Assembly: GCA_028023455.1 (NCBI GenBank)
Contig: JAQFVV010012434.1
Span: 4,284,928 to 4,348,927, forward strand
Length of the DNA: 64,000 nucleotides
DNA from: Epiperipatus broadwayi
Lineage: Eukaryota > Onychophora > Udeonychophora > Euonychophora > Peripatidae
Direction: 5' to 3'
Shown here: positions 47,463 through 58,042 of the stretch, piece by piece
How the letters are laid out: every line of letters starts with the position of its first letter
How positions within the stretch are numbered: the stretch's first letter is position 1
The notes under the pieces: generated by a model
Seen by the model: only the letters and a program-made list of their open reading frames with translations
Told to the model about the DNA's origin: nothing
The model's database searches: none
Position numbers and translations under genes: made by a program

Positions 47463-47519
47463 TGTCCCCATCCCTGACCGGTTTCGACCTATGGGTCTCT
47501 TCAGTGAGGAGGTGGGACA
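47463..47519 (-). ncRNA. Hammerhead ribozyme 2 of the array
   Basis: Minus strand: all core bases are present (CTGAAGA, GAAA, GGTC). Stem II is GACC/GGTC closed by CATA, the stem III palindrome is ACCGGT, and the distal stem I is TGTCCC/GGGACA. Two-base-pair stem III in a monomer implies that cleavage works best when two units pair through ACCGGT. With the neighbouring unit, cutting would release a 418-nt monomer. The best candidate for activity. Confidence 0.9.
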
Positions 47520-47920
47520 TTAGATTCAAAAAACCAACTCAAGCTAAGCATTTATCTAAAAGATAATTCTCAAGAAGAAGATCTAAACCTTTAGACATCT
47601 GCATGTCTTTAAAGTCAGCTCTCCAACTGAAAAAAAAATATGGGCCTGATCTTAATTCAGATACTCCATATATTAATAGGCTTAGCCCTTTAATTTAGCC
47701 AAAGCCCCAACAGCAAAATAATAATAGTAATAATAAAAAGTCAGATGTCACATGACTTATGTATAGCTTGCAATTACCAATATGTAAACTTAAGAGCATG
47801 CTAATGCTCTAAACAGTTGGAGAGCTGACTTTAAAGACATGCAGATGTCTAAAGGTTTAGATCTTCTTGAGAATTATTTTTTAGATAAATGCTAAGCTTG
47901 AGTTGGTTTTTTGAATCTAA

Positions 47921-47978
47921 TGTCCCAACTTCTCACTGAAGAGTCCCATAGGTCAAAACCGGTCTGGGGATGGGGACA
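47921..47978 (+). ncRNA. Hammerhead ribozyme 3 of the array (core mutation)
   Basis: Plus strand: CTGAAGA, GTCC-CATA-GGTC, then AAAA in place of GAAA, then CCGGTC. The invariant G12 is replaced by A and stem II has a T-T mismatch, so this unit should be inactive. Stem I is good: TCTCA pairs with TGGGG (with wobbles) and TGTCCC with GGGACA. Confidence 0.85.
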
Positions 47979-48340
47979 ATCTAAGATAAAGATGATTTGA
48001 AATGCCTTCTCTTATAGTAGCATTTATCATAATAAAAAAAAGTGTGTTTAGAGGGTTAGCATGCTCTTAAGTTTACATATTGGTAATTGCAAGCTATATA
48101 TAGGTCATGTGACATATGACTCTTTATTATTACTATTATTATTTTGCTGTTGGGGCTTTGGCTAAATTAAAGGGCTAAGCCTATTAATATATGGAGTATC
48201 TGAATTAAGTTCAGGCCCATATAATTTTTTTAGTTGGAGAGCTGACTTTAAAGACATGCAGATGTCTAAAGGTTTAGATCTTCTTTTTGAGAATTATCTT
48301 TTAGATAAATGCTTAGCTTGAGTTGGTTTTTTGAATCTAA

Positions 48341-48398
48341 TATCCCAACTCCTTACTGAAGAGACCCATAGGTTGAAACCGGTCTGGGAATGGGGACA
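48341..48398 (+). ncRNA. Hammerhead ribozyme 4 of the array
   Basis: Plus strand: CTGAAGA, GACC-CATA-GGTT (one G-U pair), GAAA, CCGGTC, all core positions intact. Distal stem I is TATCCC/GGGACA with one mismatch. Likely still foldable. Confidence 0.85.
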
Positions 48399-48506
48399 AT
48401 GTAAGATAAAGATGATTTGAATGCCTTCTCTTGTAGTAGCATTTATCATAATAAAAAAAAGCGTATTTAGAGCGTTAGCATGCTCTTAAGTTTATAAATA
48501 TAAATT

Positions 48507-48600
48507 GGAAGGAATTATTCCTTAGGGTTTGCAAGTAAAATTTCCTACTTTCTCCAAGAGAACTGGGAAGATTATTAAGAAAGCAAATGAAACCTTATTG
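48507..48600 (+). pseudogene. Interrupted ORF fragment, right part
   Basis: Directly after the right target duplication the frame that ran into the array from the left continues: LEGIIP, one stop, then GLQVKFPTFSKRTGKIIKKA and a few residues more, to a stop at about 48,592. It becomes one stretch of sense only if the array is ignored, which supports the array being an insertion into an older element. Confidence 0.4.
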
Positions 48601-50194
48601 AAATAATTGTAATTACTAACCTGTGATGTCTATTTGTGTGTTATAAGTGATAAGTTGTTTGTATTTGAAAAGTTTAAATAAAATTTAAAATTTTCTACAA
48701 TCAACATCTAACGATAGATGGTGGAAATAAAATTACAAAAAAAAAAAAAATCAAATCAGATGTCACATGACCTAATTTAATTTATTTTGCTAGCTCTATA
48801 TATTACATGGTGGAAATAGTCAACCTATTATCAATCTTATTTGATTACAATTTAAGTAATGAAAGCACTTCTGTATTATTTCTATATGATTACTGCTTTT
48901 TTTTTACTGTTATAATTTCAAACTATAGCATATACTATATTTTTAACAAGTAACGTATTTTGCATATATATTAGAAACTTTGTAGCAGTAATATAAATAT
49001 AAAAAGATCTAGATGTCAATGATTATAAAAAATTAAAGATTTATGTAAAAATAAATAAGTAAATAAAATTATAAAAAGCAAAAAAGTGCATTTAATAGAT
49101 AAAAAATTAAATATATATATTTAATGAGAGAAGCCAATCAGATACCTTTTTTCTGATTGATAGCTTATAAAAATGAGGCAGTTTATTTTAAAACACTTTA
49201 CATTCTCTGGTATAGTATTAGATGTAATCTCCAATGATAGCACGTGAAATTTTTAAGCACGGATGCTTTATTATAATATCACCAGCAAAAAGTAAACAAG
49301 GAAAACTTGAAGTTTTTAATTTTACAACCACATAACCATTTTATTTTTCCTATCAATCATTGTTAAAATATTTAATGTACTTTTTTTATTTTTACTAACT
49401 GCTGTTTGATAACTAATTATATCTGGAATATAGATCGACCTTTAATTTTTATTTCAATTTTTTACGTATTGATAATTGGGGAATATAATTTTTATATATA
49501 TTCAACATTATCTCCAATCATGATAAAAATTTAAATTAATATTTCTTTTGTTATTTTGTACATTTTTTTCTGTAATAAATATTTATATATTAATTTTTAA
49601 ATGTTAATTAAAAAAATTTTTTTTTTATTGTCATCCTAAATGAAAGCAATAAATATTTATTCAGTGGAAACCAGAAGAGATAAACATGCCATGCTCAAAC
49701 AACTACTAATGCTATGACAGGGAGCAGCTCTAGTGGCACTAGTAAATGAATATCAGTGTATTTTACTGAAATTATCTGATCATGACATTTCTGCCACTGT
49801 CATAATTAGTAGCATCTTCGAATAGAATCTCAAGTATCACTTAAAATATTTTTTTAAAAAATGGTTTAATTAGTTATATTTTCATAATAATTAAAGAAAA
49901 TATTGAGTGATTGTTATATTATTGATATTTTTGTGCACAAATTTAATAATGAATTTTTTTCTTGGAATGCTAATAATCGCTAATGTTACATTGGATATTA
50001 TAAAGTGGATAAAAGCCATCTCCACTTGCTTTAAAATATTTAATACTGCATTATGTATGTTTATTTGACTAAAAAATATATAGCCAAACACATTCACAAT
50101 CATCGTATTTAAATAAAATGTCAGGCTATGGTTTCTGATAGAAAGATTGAGGTATTTAAATCTCTCATTTAACACGATTGGAAGTTATTTTGAA

Positions 50195-50225
<31 letters not shown>

Positions 50226-50245
50226 CATATATTGTAATTTATTTT

Positions 50246-50297
<52 letters not shown>

Positions 50298-51099
50298 GTG
50301 AGAGAGATTAACTGATATTTTTTCTACTGGATCATAGCTTATAAGAGAGTAGAGTTTATATCAAGACTACTGAGAATTAATTTGACTGATTATTTACATT
50401 TCCTGGCAAAGTATTTAATTATATATATATATAATAAATTTAAATTAATATTCAAATTCTATTTTATTAAGTAAATGAAATATTATCATCTAAACACAAA
50501 ATAAAAAAGACTGGTCTGTCTTCTCTCTTTATCTCACTATCTTTGTAGTGGTTAATCTGAAGCACTGTGAAAAAAAAAACAAGAATACTTAAATCAATCA
50601 TATTACTTTTTAAAACTATATTTTAAATTGTTTTATATTTTTTAATTGACATTTGGGAAATTTTTCAATTTATTTTTTGACAATACTGATTCAAATAATG
50701 AAATATGTAAATATAAACATTTGCAGTGATTAATATTATATAATAAATTGAGATTAATACCTTAACACTAGTTTATTAAGTAAATGAAATTCTTAATCCA
50801 TATATATATATATAGTTTCAAATATTGCACATTTGGATCCCAGAGACAAAATGTGTAAGAAAATGCGTTTTTTAATAAACTGATCATCTATTAATTGACA
50901 ATATCATTATGATTGTTATTTTTTGGCTTTTCTCTTTTAAAAAAAAATGGCTAATTTCCTATTTATTAGCAAATAATTGGATGGTTCAGCTAGATGGTTT
51001 ATAGTTTTAATCATGTACATAAACTTCAGCTATGCAAATATGAGTCTCTAAATTGTGTATCTGCTATGCCATTTTACCCTTCAAATATGTAAAACATAA
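48601..51099. other. A+T-rich stretch with microsatellites
   Basis: No gene is recognised. The 94-codon minus frame 49,891-50,175 is hydrophobic and A+T-driven, without a motif. 49,133-49,180 has a CCAAT motif and, about 35 bp on, TTATAAAAATG, which is promoter-like but unsupported by any gene downstream. Confidence 0.4.
50195..50299. repeat. (AT)n and (AC)n microsatellites
   Basis: Two AT runs (about 50,196-50,221 and 50,250-50,284) flank TTATACATATATTGTAATTT; the second runs into (AC)6 at 50,285-50,297. Confidence 0.95.
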
Positions 51100-51276
51100 A
51101 ATACAGAGTTTTTTTTTTTGACTGCACCAATTAAATCACAAAATGATTTAAATGATAATATTGACTCTAATAAAGTTGCTTGTTCCGTTCACTCATTTGA
51201 TTTTATGTTGGATAGTTTGCTGGTGAGAAAAAATTCTGATGCAAATCTGAGAAAAAGGAGAAAAAATCTTGACTGA
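51100..51276 (+). CDS. Unassigned open frame, exon-like
   Basis: A frame without ATG is open for 58 codons, ending at TGA 51,274-51,276. The translation includes APIKSQNDLNDNIDSNKVAC, then SVHSFDFMLDSLLVRKNSDA, and ends in a basic NLRKRRKNLD. The composition is mixed and charged, unlike the Phe/Ile/Tyr-rich chance frames elsewhere. It follows a T10 tract but lacks a clear splice acceptor. It may be a fragment of a transposon protein, an isolated host exon or chance. I do not recognise it. Confidence 0.25.
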   Translation, partial: NTEFFFLTAPIKSQNDLNDNIDSNKVACSVHSFDFMLDSLLVRKNSDANLRKRRKNLD

Positions 51277-51840
51277 GATGGATTTTCTGTTTTATAACAT
51301 TTATGAAAATTAACTTATCATTGACTTATTTATTAAAAGGGTGTGCCATGCAAAACAGATTTCCTAGTCAAATTCAGATACAAAGTTTAGATGGCAGTAG
51401 CAATATTATTAATCAAATGAGGTTATGTCACACAAAAATATTGTTCTTATTTCTTGATACCTGACTATGTGTATAGTTATATATATATAAATTATAATAA
51501 GTGGAAAATTTATTCTAGATTTAAATAGGAATGACGAAATTTATATTACAGACTATGCAAATAATAAATCCATCATTAATTTAATCATTTATGGAAAATA
51601 TCGATAGTATTTTCACTCTAAGATTTGTCACAATGCTAAAATTAAATGAATAATTTTAACGTTTGTTTTTCTCTCTAGATTTATTCATACAGAATAAATA
51701 AATGATAACAGTATTAAAAACAAAATTACGCAGAACACTATTATTTTTAAAAGTTAACTCATGTTTATGTTACACATGTTTGTAAACATTGAAATAATAA
51801 TGCTTGTAGCTTCTAAGATGCATTATAACCCTATATGTTT
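51277..51840. other. A+T-rich stretch, nothing recognised
   Basis: No feature seen. Confidence 0.4.
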
Positions 51841-51844
51841 TAGT

Positions 51845-51910
51845 GCATTGGCAAAGGGCAAACTCTAGAGGTTAAGACTCATGGATTATGATTCAACTCT
51901 GATCTTTCTG
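51845..51910 (+). repeat. Possible tRNA-related SINE fragment
   Basis: TGGCAAAG..GAGGTTAAGACTC resembles an A box split by about 12 extra bases, and TATGATTCAACTCTGATC a B box. No cloverleaf forms. Weak single-copy evidence only. Confidence 0.25.
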
Positions 51911-52739
51911 GTGATCCAACTTCATTTGAAATCCCAAGCACCCTAACAACTCGATTTTATCATGAAGAATTATTCTATTGTGAAGCATAAACAAAAATAA
52001 CACATTTTTACTTTTCAGTATTTTTAGGGAAAAAATTATTTAAATCACCAATGGTAGCAAAATAATTCTATAAGACAATTAATTACCAATATATACTTTG
52101 CTTTATTAAAAGCTAAAAATGCATTTCCGAAATTACTTTTAAAATCATATTCTTGAGAAGAATAATCTTAAACTTTGTTTGTGAAACTTTTAATTTACTA
52201 CTAAAAAGAACAACCTGTCATATATATATATCATTTAAGTCCAGTTTCAAAAATCCGACATGCCGTGAGGATAAAAAGATATACAATTCAATACTCGATC
52301 AGAAAACTATATGTAAATAATGTGCTGGTTTTCTGAATTTTTTAAATTTTATTTCAAAATCTAACTCTTAGTATGTGGAGAGTCATATAATTATACAAAA
52401 GCCCATAAATGCAGATTGAACATAGTAGTTTCAACTTTAATTGACCAAAGTTTTTTATTTAGTTGAGGAACAATTCAGAAACTGTTAGCTCTTTTGCTCA
52501 TTAGATTGCCACTGTTCTAACCGCAAAAAAAAAAAAAAATGTTCGCTTACAAGCAGAATAATCTAAGGATAGATTTTCTAAAGGATTATTAATAAATTCC
52601 GATCTCTAATGAGAATTTTAAGTTATGTTTTGATTTTACTGCTATTAATATATACACAAGTGTTTGTGTGTGCAGTATATATCTATGCGTATATAATTTT
52701 GTTAATAAAATTTTGTACAAATATATCCAGAATTATCCA

Positions 52740-53060
52740 TTATATTAATTCCGCCTCTGAATAACGGATATACATTTTTGATATTTAAATGTGATTAGAT
52801 TCTGCCAAGTGTCTATTGTGCTTCTACACGTTGACTCACGCATCCTTCCGGAAATATTTCTACGGTCTAAGATTCTTTTTCTCGGTCCCTCTTCTTTTTT
52901 TTTTTAAGTGCCGCTCTTTTGATCTCTTACTACTTTTATTGAGGCTGTGAAAATAAGCAGTTTGCATTCGTTGAGATAAATAATTCTGCGAAGAGTCATC
53001 TAACTCTAATTTTCGCCAGTCGAAGTGATAGATTTCCTTTAGTGTGCTAAGGCATGAATA
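52740..53060. other. CpG-enriched segment, possible promoter or conserved non-coding DNA
   Basis: About a dozen CpGs in 320 bp, compared with nearly none around it. It also has an AP-1-type TGACTCA (52,832-52,838), an ETS-type CCGGAAAT (52,848-52,855) and pyrimidine-rich patches. No TATA box at a sensible distance and no protein similarity. A 47-codon ATG-less frame ending at about 53,399 (…VAVATRKREYFKKKKREKVK) lies downstream but is unproven. Confidence 0.3.
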
Positions 53061-54889
53061 AAAACAGGAAAAAAAAATCTATCGGTCTTAAAGCATAATA
53101 GCTGTTAAATTATTGAAAAATATTTTACTTTTTTTATTTTATTTATATATGCATAAACTTCTTTAAATAAATATAAAAATACTTTTTAAAAAGTAAGCAC
53201 AATCGGATAATTATAAATAATATTATCATCTTGCTTTATTATATAGATATATCAAACCTATATTTGTTTATGCATTGGGACCAAATCTCAAGTTTATTAT
53301 GAGAAATTGATTTACATATACAATTTATCACCATCAGTGGCAGTAGCCACTCGCAAACGAGAATACTTTAAGAAAAAGAAAAGAGAAAAAGTCAAATAAT
53401 GCGCTAGATATAAATTTTGTAAAGACTGGGACAAATCAATCCATGATTTATATATAACCACATAATTCTATTTATTTGATAAATTTGGATGCTGTTTGTT
53501 CATCTTATGTAGAAAATGTTTCTTTAGAAAAGACATTGATATCATGTCTAGTTGTAACTTTTCATTATATTTTTTTTTCTGCAATATTTTCCCCATGTAA
53601 CCAATCAGTATTGTAATTCGTTAAAATATCTTTTAAATAATCTTTGTAATATTAGCATAGAAATAAAACTAATTATTTAATATATTATGTGTGATGTTTA
53701 AGAAACTAAATGGTAGTTGAGTACCATAGTTTCATTTGGAGCCTGACTTTCATCATATGTTTTTCCCTTTTTTATATCTCTTTACTCTTATGATTCTTTT
53801 AAGTATATCTATAAAAAAAAAAAAATTCTACGAAGAAACTTTACATTATTAATTTTTTTCATATAAAATCAAATTTTATTTTATTTATTATCTTTCTTTG
53901 TTTATTGCAGTTGCAGTTTATTTTCTTATCTGACCAATTTTTTATATAAATTAAATAATTCTAATCATTTTCATTTCCTTTTTAAATTATAAAGTTTTGT
54001 TTCATATAAGGCCAAGTTCAGATAAAAAGACTATAATTTAGACGTCATTCTAATTTCAGTAAAAATTATTAAACATCACAATTATTATTGCAATTTTTTT
54101 AAGACTTCCACATTTTCGTGATTCTTCATTAATTATCTTTTTATATATAGATTAACTCCATTTGTGGATATAAGGGCTTTCAAAAACATGATTCTAAATC
54201 AAATTGATTATTAAAACAGATTTTTAAAATATTATTTCAGTAAACAAAAACATTTTAATTGGTTTTTCAGTTTTTTATACTTTATTGTGGTCATTTAATT
54301 TTAAGAATGTTTATAGGCAGATTAAATTAAATTTCCAGCTTTTGATTGGTCAATTGCACAATCTCACTAATAAAAATATATTTGTCTTTTAAAATTATAT
54401 TTGTTTTAGTTTAGTTTATAAAACACAAATTTGTCAGATTATTATAGTAGACAAAAGTTATTTTAAAACAAAATTTTATTTATATTTGAGAAAATTAATC
54501 TATACTGGTCAACATAAAATGTATTTTTGTCATCCAATTGCCAATTGCAGCCATAACATCATTGATTTCTTTCTCAAATTATTTTTTTTATAAAAGTAAA
54601 TATATTGTAATAAAATCTGAATAATAATTCATAAATATTTTGTGAAAAAAATAATAAATTTGTAAAAAAAAATATAAAAATTATATGTTTTTATTTTCAA
54701 AATCAAATCAAAGTAATAAATAGAACTGTCAAACTCGATGACAGGCATTCTCCTATGAAGAGAATAAGAAACTACCAATCAGTGCCTTTGAAGGCAGATA
54801 CTTGTGTCATTGTAATAGAAATAAATTTAAATATTATTTATTTATTAGTTCTAAAAAAAATCTAAAGATGGCAGCATTTCTCAGTATGG
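53061..54889. other. A+T-rich stretch, no gene seen
   Basis: Nothing recognised apart from homopolymer runs; a T16 tract at 54,889-54,905 abuts the LINE fragment. Confidence 0.4.
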
Positions 54890-54899
54890 TTTTTTTTTT

Positions 54900-56150
54900 T
54901 TTTTTGCAGATGATATCTTTTTGTGTGCAGAAAGAAGAGAAGATATGGATATTATGTTGAGGACATGTGCAAGGGTGGGTAAAGAGATGGGGATTAAATT
55001 TAGTGAAGAAAAATCAAATATAATGATGGTTAATACTGGGGAAAGGGAGGATGTAGTTTTTTTATTGGGGGATATAAAGTTAAGTGTGGTGGATAGATAT
55101 AGGTATTTGGGAATCATCTTATGTAATCAGGAAAATTGCTTGGTTGAAGGGGAGAAAAAATTGGTAAATGAAGCAAAGAAAAGGTTTGGTAAAGAAACTA
55201 ACAGTATTTTCATATAATAAATATGATGTAGCTAGAATTGTATGGAAGGGAGTTGCAGTTGCAGGGTTAACATATGGTAATGATGCATTATGTGTTAGTA
55301 AAAGGATTTTAGATTATTTAGAGAAAGTACAAAGGGAAGTAGGAAGACATGCATTAGATGCAGAGATGTGTCAGCAAAGGAGGTAATTCAAGGAGAAATG
55401 GGATGGTCAAGTTTCTATATGAGAGATGCAAAAAGTAAAATGAAAATTTTGGTAGGTTGCAGTTTATGGATAGTAAAAGAATAGCCAAAATAGTGTTTAA
55501 TTGTGTTATGAGTAAAGGGCAGGTAACAAGATGGATGAGAAAGGTAATGCAGTATGCAAAAGATTTGGATAAAGAATTTATATCGGTATACTTGTATAAA
55601 AGGTGGGATGATTGTGTTAGGAGGATTGTTGAGTGTTATAGTGGTAAGGAATGGGATAAAAGAATAGAAGCATTAATAAAAAATAGGGAGTTGGAGAGAT
55701 GGAGAAGTAGTATGGAGGGTAAGAAGAGTTTAAATATATATAGAAGTAAACGGAATATTGGAAGTGAGTTAATTTATGATAATAGTAAGGAAAGTAGTTT
55801 ATTGTTTAAGGCATGAACAGGATCTTTAGCAACAAGAGAATATAAATGTAAATGGAAAACTATGGGTGATTTAGCGTGCAAATTGTGTAAGGAAGGTATA
55901 GAAAATATTAGGCATCTGTTGATTGAATGTAAATGCTTGAAAGCAGAAAGGGTACAGATAATGAAGTTATGGGAGAATAGGTATGAACAAAGTGACAATA
56001 CAGAAAGTGAGTTAGTAGTTTTTATGCTGGGTTTGCGAAAAGATAAGGGGGATTTTGATTTAAAGGCCATAGAGTTGACAAAGATTATGTTGTGGAAATG
56101 GGATGGGGCAGAATATGGGAAGACTTAGAGTGGGGAATGGAAAATAAAGT
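54900..56150 (+). pseudogene. 5'-truncated LINE, reverse transcriptase C-terminal part (I/Jockey/R1-like)
   Basis: The copy begins exactly at the RT active-site box (F)ADD (54,903-54,914) after a T-run, so it is 5'-truncated. Following blocks are MGIKFSEEKSNIMMV, LSVVDRYRYLGI, GVAVAGLTYGNDALCVS, LEKVQREVGRHALDAEM, VIQGEMGWSSF, and the terminal zinc-knuckle-like CKLCKEGIENIRHLLIEC (CxxC..H...C) at 55,880-55,932. These are typical of non-LTR elements with a post-RT CCHC. The frame shifts near 55,180-55,210, 55,365-55,380 and 55,450, and a TGA at 55,814-55,816 is in frame. It is dead but fairly young, since long stretches remain open. The assignment below LINE level is tentative. Confidence 0.8.
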
Positions 56151-56405
56151 GGCTAACAGGTTTATCTGGGCATAGTTGCTGAGATATTCTTGATTTCATT
56201 TAAGGAGAAGCCAAATACATCACATCACATCCATTAAAAAAGGCTATAGAGTTGACAAAGATTATGTTGTGGAAATGGGATGGAGCAGAATATTAAAAAC
56301 TTAAACTGGGAATGAAAAATAAAGTTGCTAACAGGTTTCTCTGGGCATAATTGTTGAGAGATTCTTGACTCTGTTTAAGGAGAAGTTACAGTACATCACA
56401 TCCTA
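56063..56405 (+). repeat. Tandem duplication of the LINE 3' end
   Basis: The last coding bases and 3' UTR appear twice. AAGGCCATAGAGTTGACAAA.. (56,063) to ACATCACATCACATCC (56,223) is repeated as AAGGCTATAGAGTTGACAAA.. (56,239) to ACATCACATCC (56,404). Both copies share GTTGTGGAAATGGGATGG and GGTTT(A/C)TCTGGGCATA. The end is an (ACATC)n tail. About 10 percent divergence between copies. Confidence 0.9.
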
Positions 56406-57837
56406 TAAAATGAATGGAAAATTAGCAAAATAACATTAAAAATAGTGGTTAGAGAATGAATTAAAGACAAGAATATAAATGTTTGTTCCACACTATTGTA
56501 CCAATAAAATTTCATTCAATATGCATACAAATTTAAAAGAAGACAGATTTATTGCCACAATGATCATTATCAATGTGCATTCACAATTTTGATTAAACAG
56601 CCAAATACTCACTTGTGTAAGACTATTAATATCATAAGATAGTCACATTATAAAAGCTATAATCTTCAAAGATAAAATACTGAAGTTTATTTTCTCTTTC
56701 TCAAAATGCATTAGTATACAAAATTTATTCATTATGTAATTAAAAACAAATTTAGATGATGTAATAAAAAATTGGGGTATATTAATTTAAAAAATCACTT
56801 CTATTTTTTGTTTTATCTGTTTATTCTCATACTGCTGCTTATAATAGAATTTTTAATACCATAAAGGCAAAATGTTTTATATAAGTTTTATTCACTGTAC
56901 TGAGAGTTAAAGTAATTAAAAATAAATCATAAAATATGTTTATTAGCTAAAGTAACAATTTTTATTTAATATTCTCATACTAATAAAAATTCTTCTTTCC
57001 TTCAAGAAAAAATATCTATCACCATAAACATAAACAATATTGTGAAAATTTACTTATATTTTTTTAATTATGGTGATCAATTGCACAATTTTTGATCTAC
57101 AACATGTCAGATTATTGATTTTAAAATGTTTTTGTAAATGTCGGGCCCAAACATTCAATTTAATTAATTAGGTAATTAAGAAAAAATATTGACAACATGG
57201 CATAGAACACAGCAAAATAAATTTTAAAATGCATCTTGTATTATTTTTTGTATACTTTATTTTAATTTTAAAAAATCATAATTAAATAAAATGTTAACCT
57301 TGTCTGAAGCAGTAAATTCAAAATAATAACTGGATTGTTAATTAATTTTATCTTTGTTAAGCAAAATATTAAAATAATAGTTCAATTGTAAATCATTTTT
57401 ATTGATTATATTTTCTTTAGAGATTTTCATTGAATTAGACCAATAACATATTTTAGCCTTTATAATAGAAAATAATATTTTTGATTAAAAATAATAGTAA
57501 ATATATCATTTAGAAATATTTTAATATTCTAAATAAATTTATGATTTACTTTTAAAAATGCATTCTTTTACTGTATATAAATTTAAATTGTAAAATTTTA
57601 TGAAAATTGCTAAATCAGAAGTGCAAATTAATCTTTATTGCAGAATTTTGCAAATATTTTCTTGCATTATAAAACTACTGTATTTAAACATCAGAGCTTA
57701 TTTTTAAAAATATAGATTTTAAGGAAAAATATTTTGGGCTCACATATATAAATATGCAATGTTAGAAAATAACCTTTTATTTATTCAATACTTTAGCAAA
57801 TACTTAATTTTCTTAGATAGGATTTAATTAAATAGGA
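56406..57837. other. A+T-rich stretch, no gene seen
   Basis: No feature recognised. Confidence 0.45.
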
Positions 57838-58042
57838 AAAAATTAACTTTCAAACCAGAACTGTTTATTTTAGTGTATAAATCTATGTGCACTCGCCCAT
57901 CACTAAGAATTTTAAAAAACACAAATGAATCAATTGTGCTTAGAGATTATTTTTATATAAGCCAATTCTTAATGACCTAACTATGTGCATAGATTTATCC
58001 ACTAAAATGAACAGTGCAGGTTTAAAGGTTAATTTCTTTCTA
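57838..58042. repeat. Fold-back element, about 78-bp arms
   Basis: ATTAACTTTCAAACC, TATTTTAGTGTATAAATCTA, TGTGCAC and ACTAAGAATT on the left are mirrored by AATTCTTAATGAC, GTGCATAGATTTATCCACTA, AAATGAACAG and GGTTTAAAGGTTAAT on the right. The loop is about 50 bp. Non-coding MITE-like hairpin. Confidence 0.8.

Larger units (their letters stand above)
46874..48506. mobile_element. Retrozyme-like element: inverted tandem array of about 418-bp hammerhead units with 13-bp TSD
   Basis: Direct repeats ATAAATATAAATT at 46,874-46,886 and 48,494-48,506 bracket the insertion. Inside, units start at 46,887, 47,304 and 47,723 (periods 417 and 419) in minus orientation. The third is cut at 47,814, where the sequence switches to the opposite strand (GTTGGAGAGCTGAC...) for about 1.6 units to 48,493. 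Each complete unit has one hammerhead ribozyme, four in all, and no open frame. Units differ from one another by only a few percent. Tandem units with a type I hammerhead, no protein, and a target duplication are the hallmarks of animal retrozymes. Those form circular RNA monomers and are thought to be copied by Penelope-type reverse transcriptase. The head-to-head switch suggests template switching or twin priming during insertion. Confidence 0.85.

Noticed and set aside
54881-56070. Minus-strand frames 54,881-55,117 and 55,774-56,070
   Set aside because: Antisense shadows of the plus-strand LINE reading frames.
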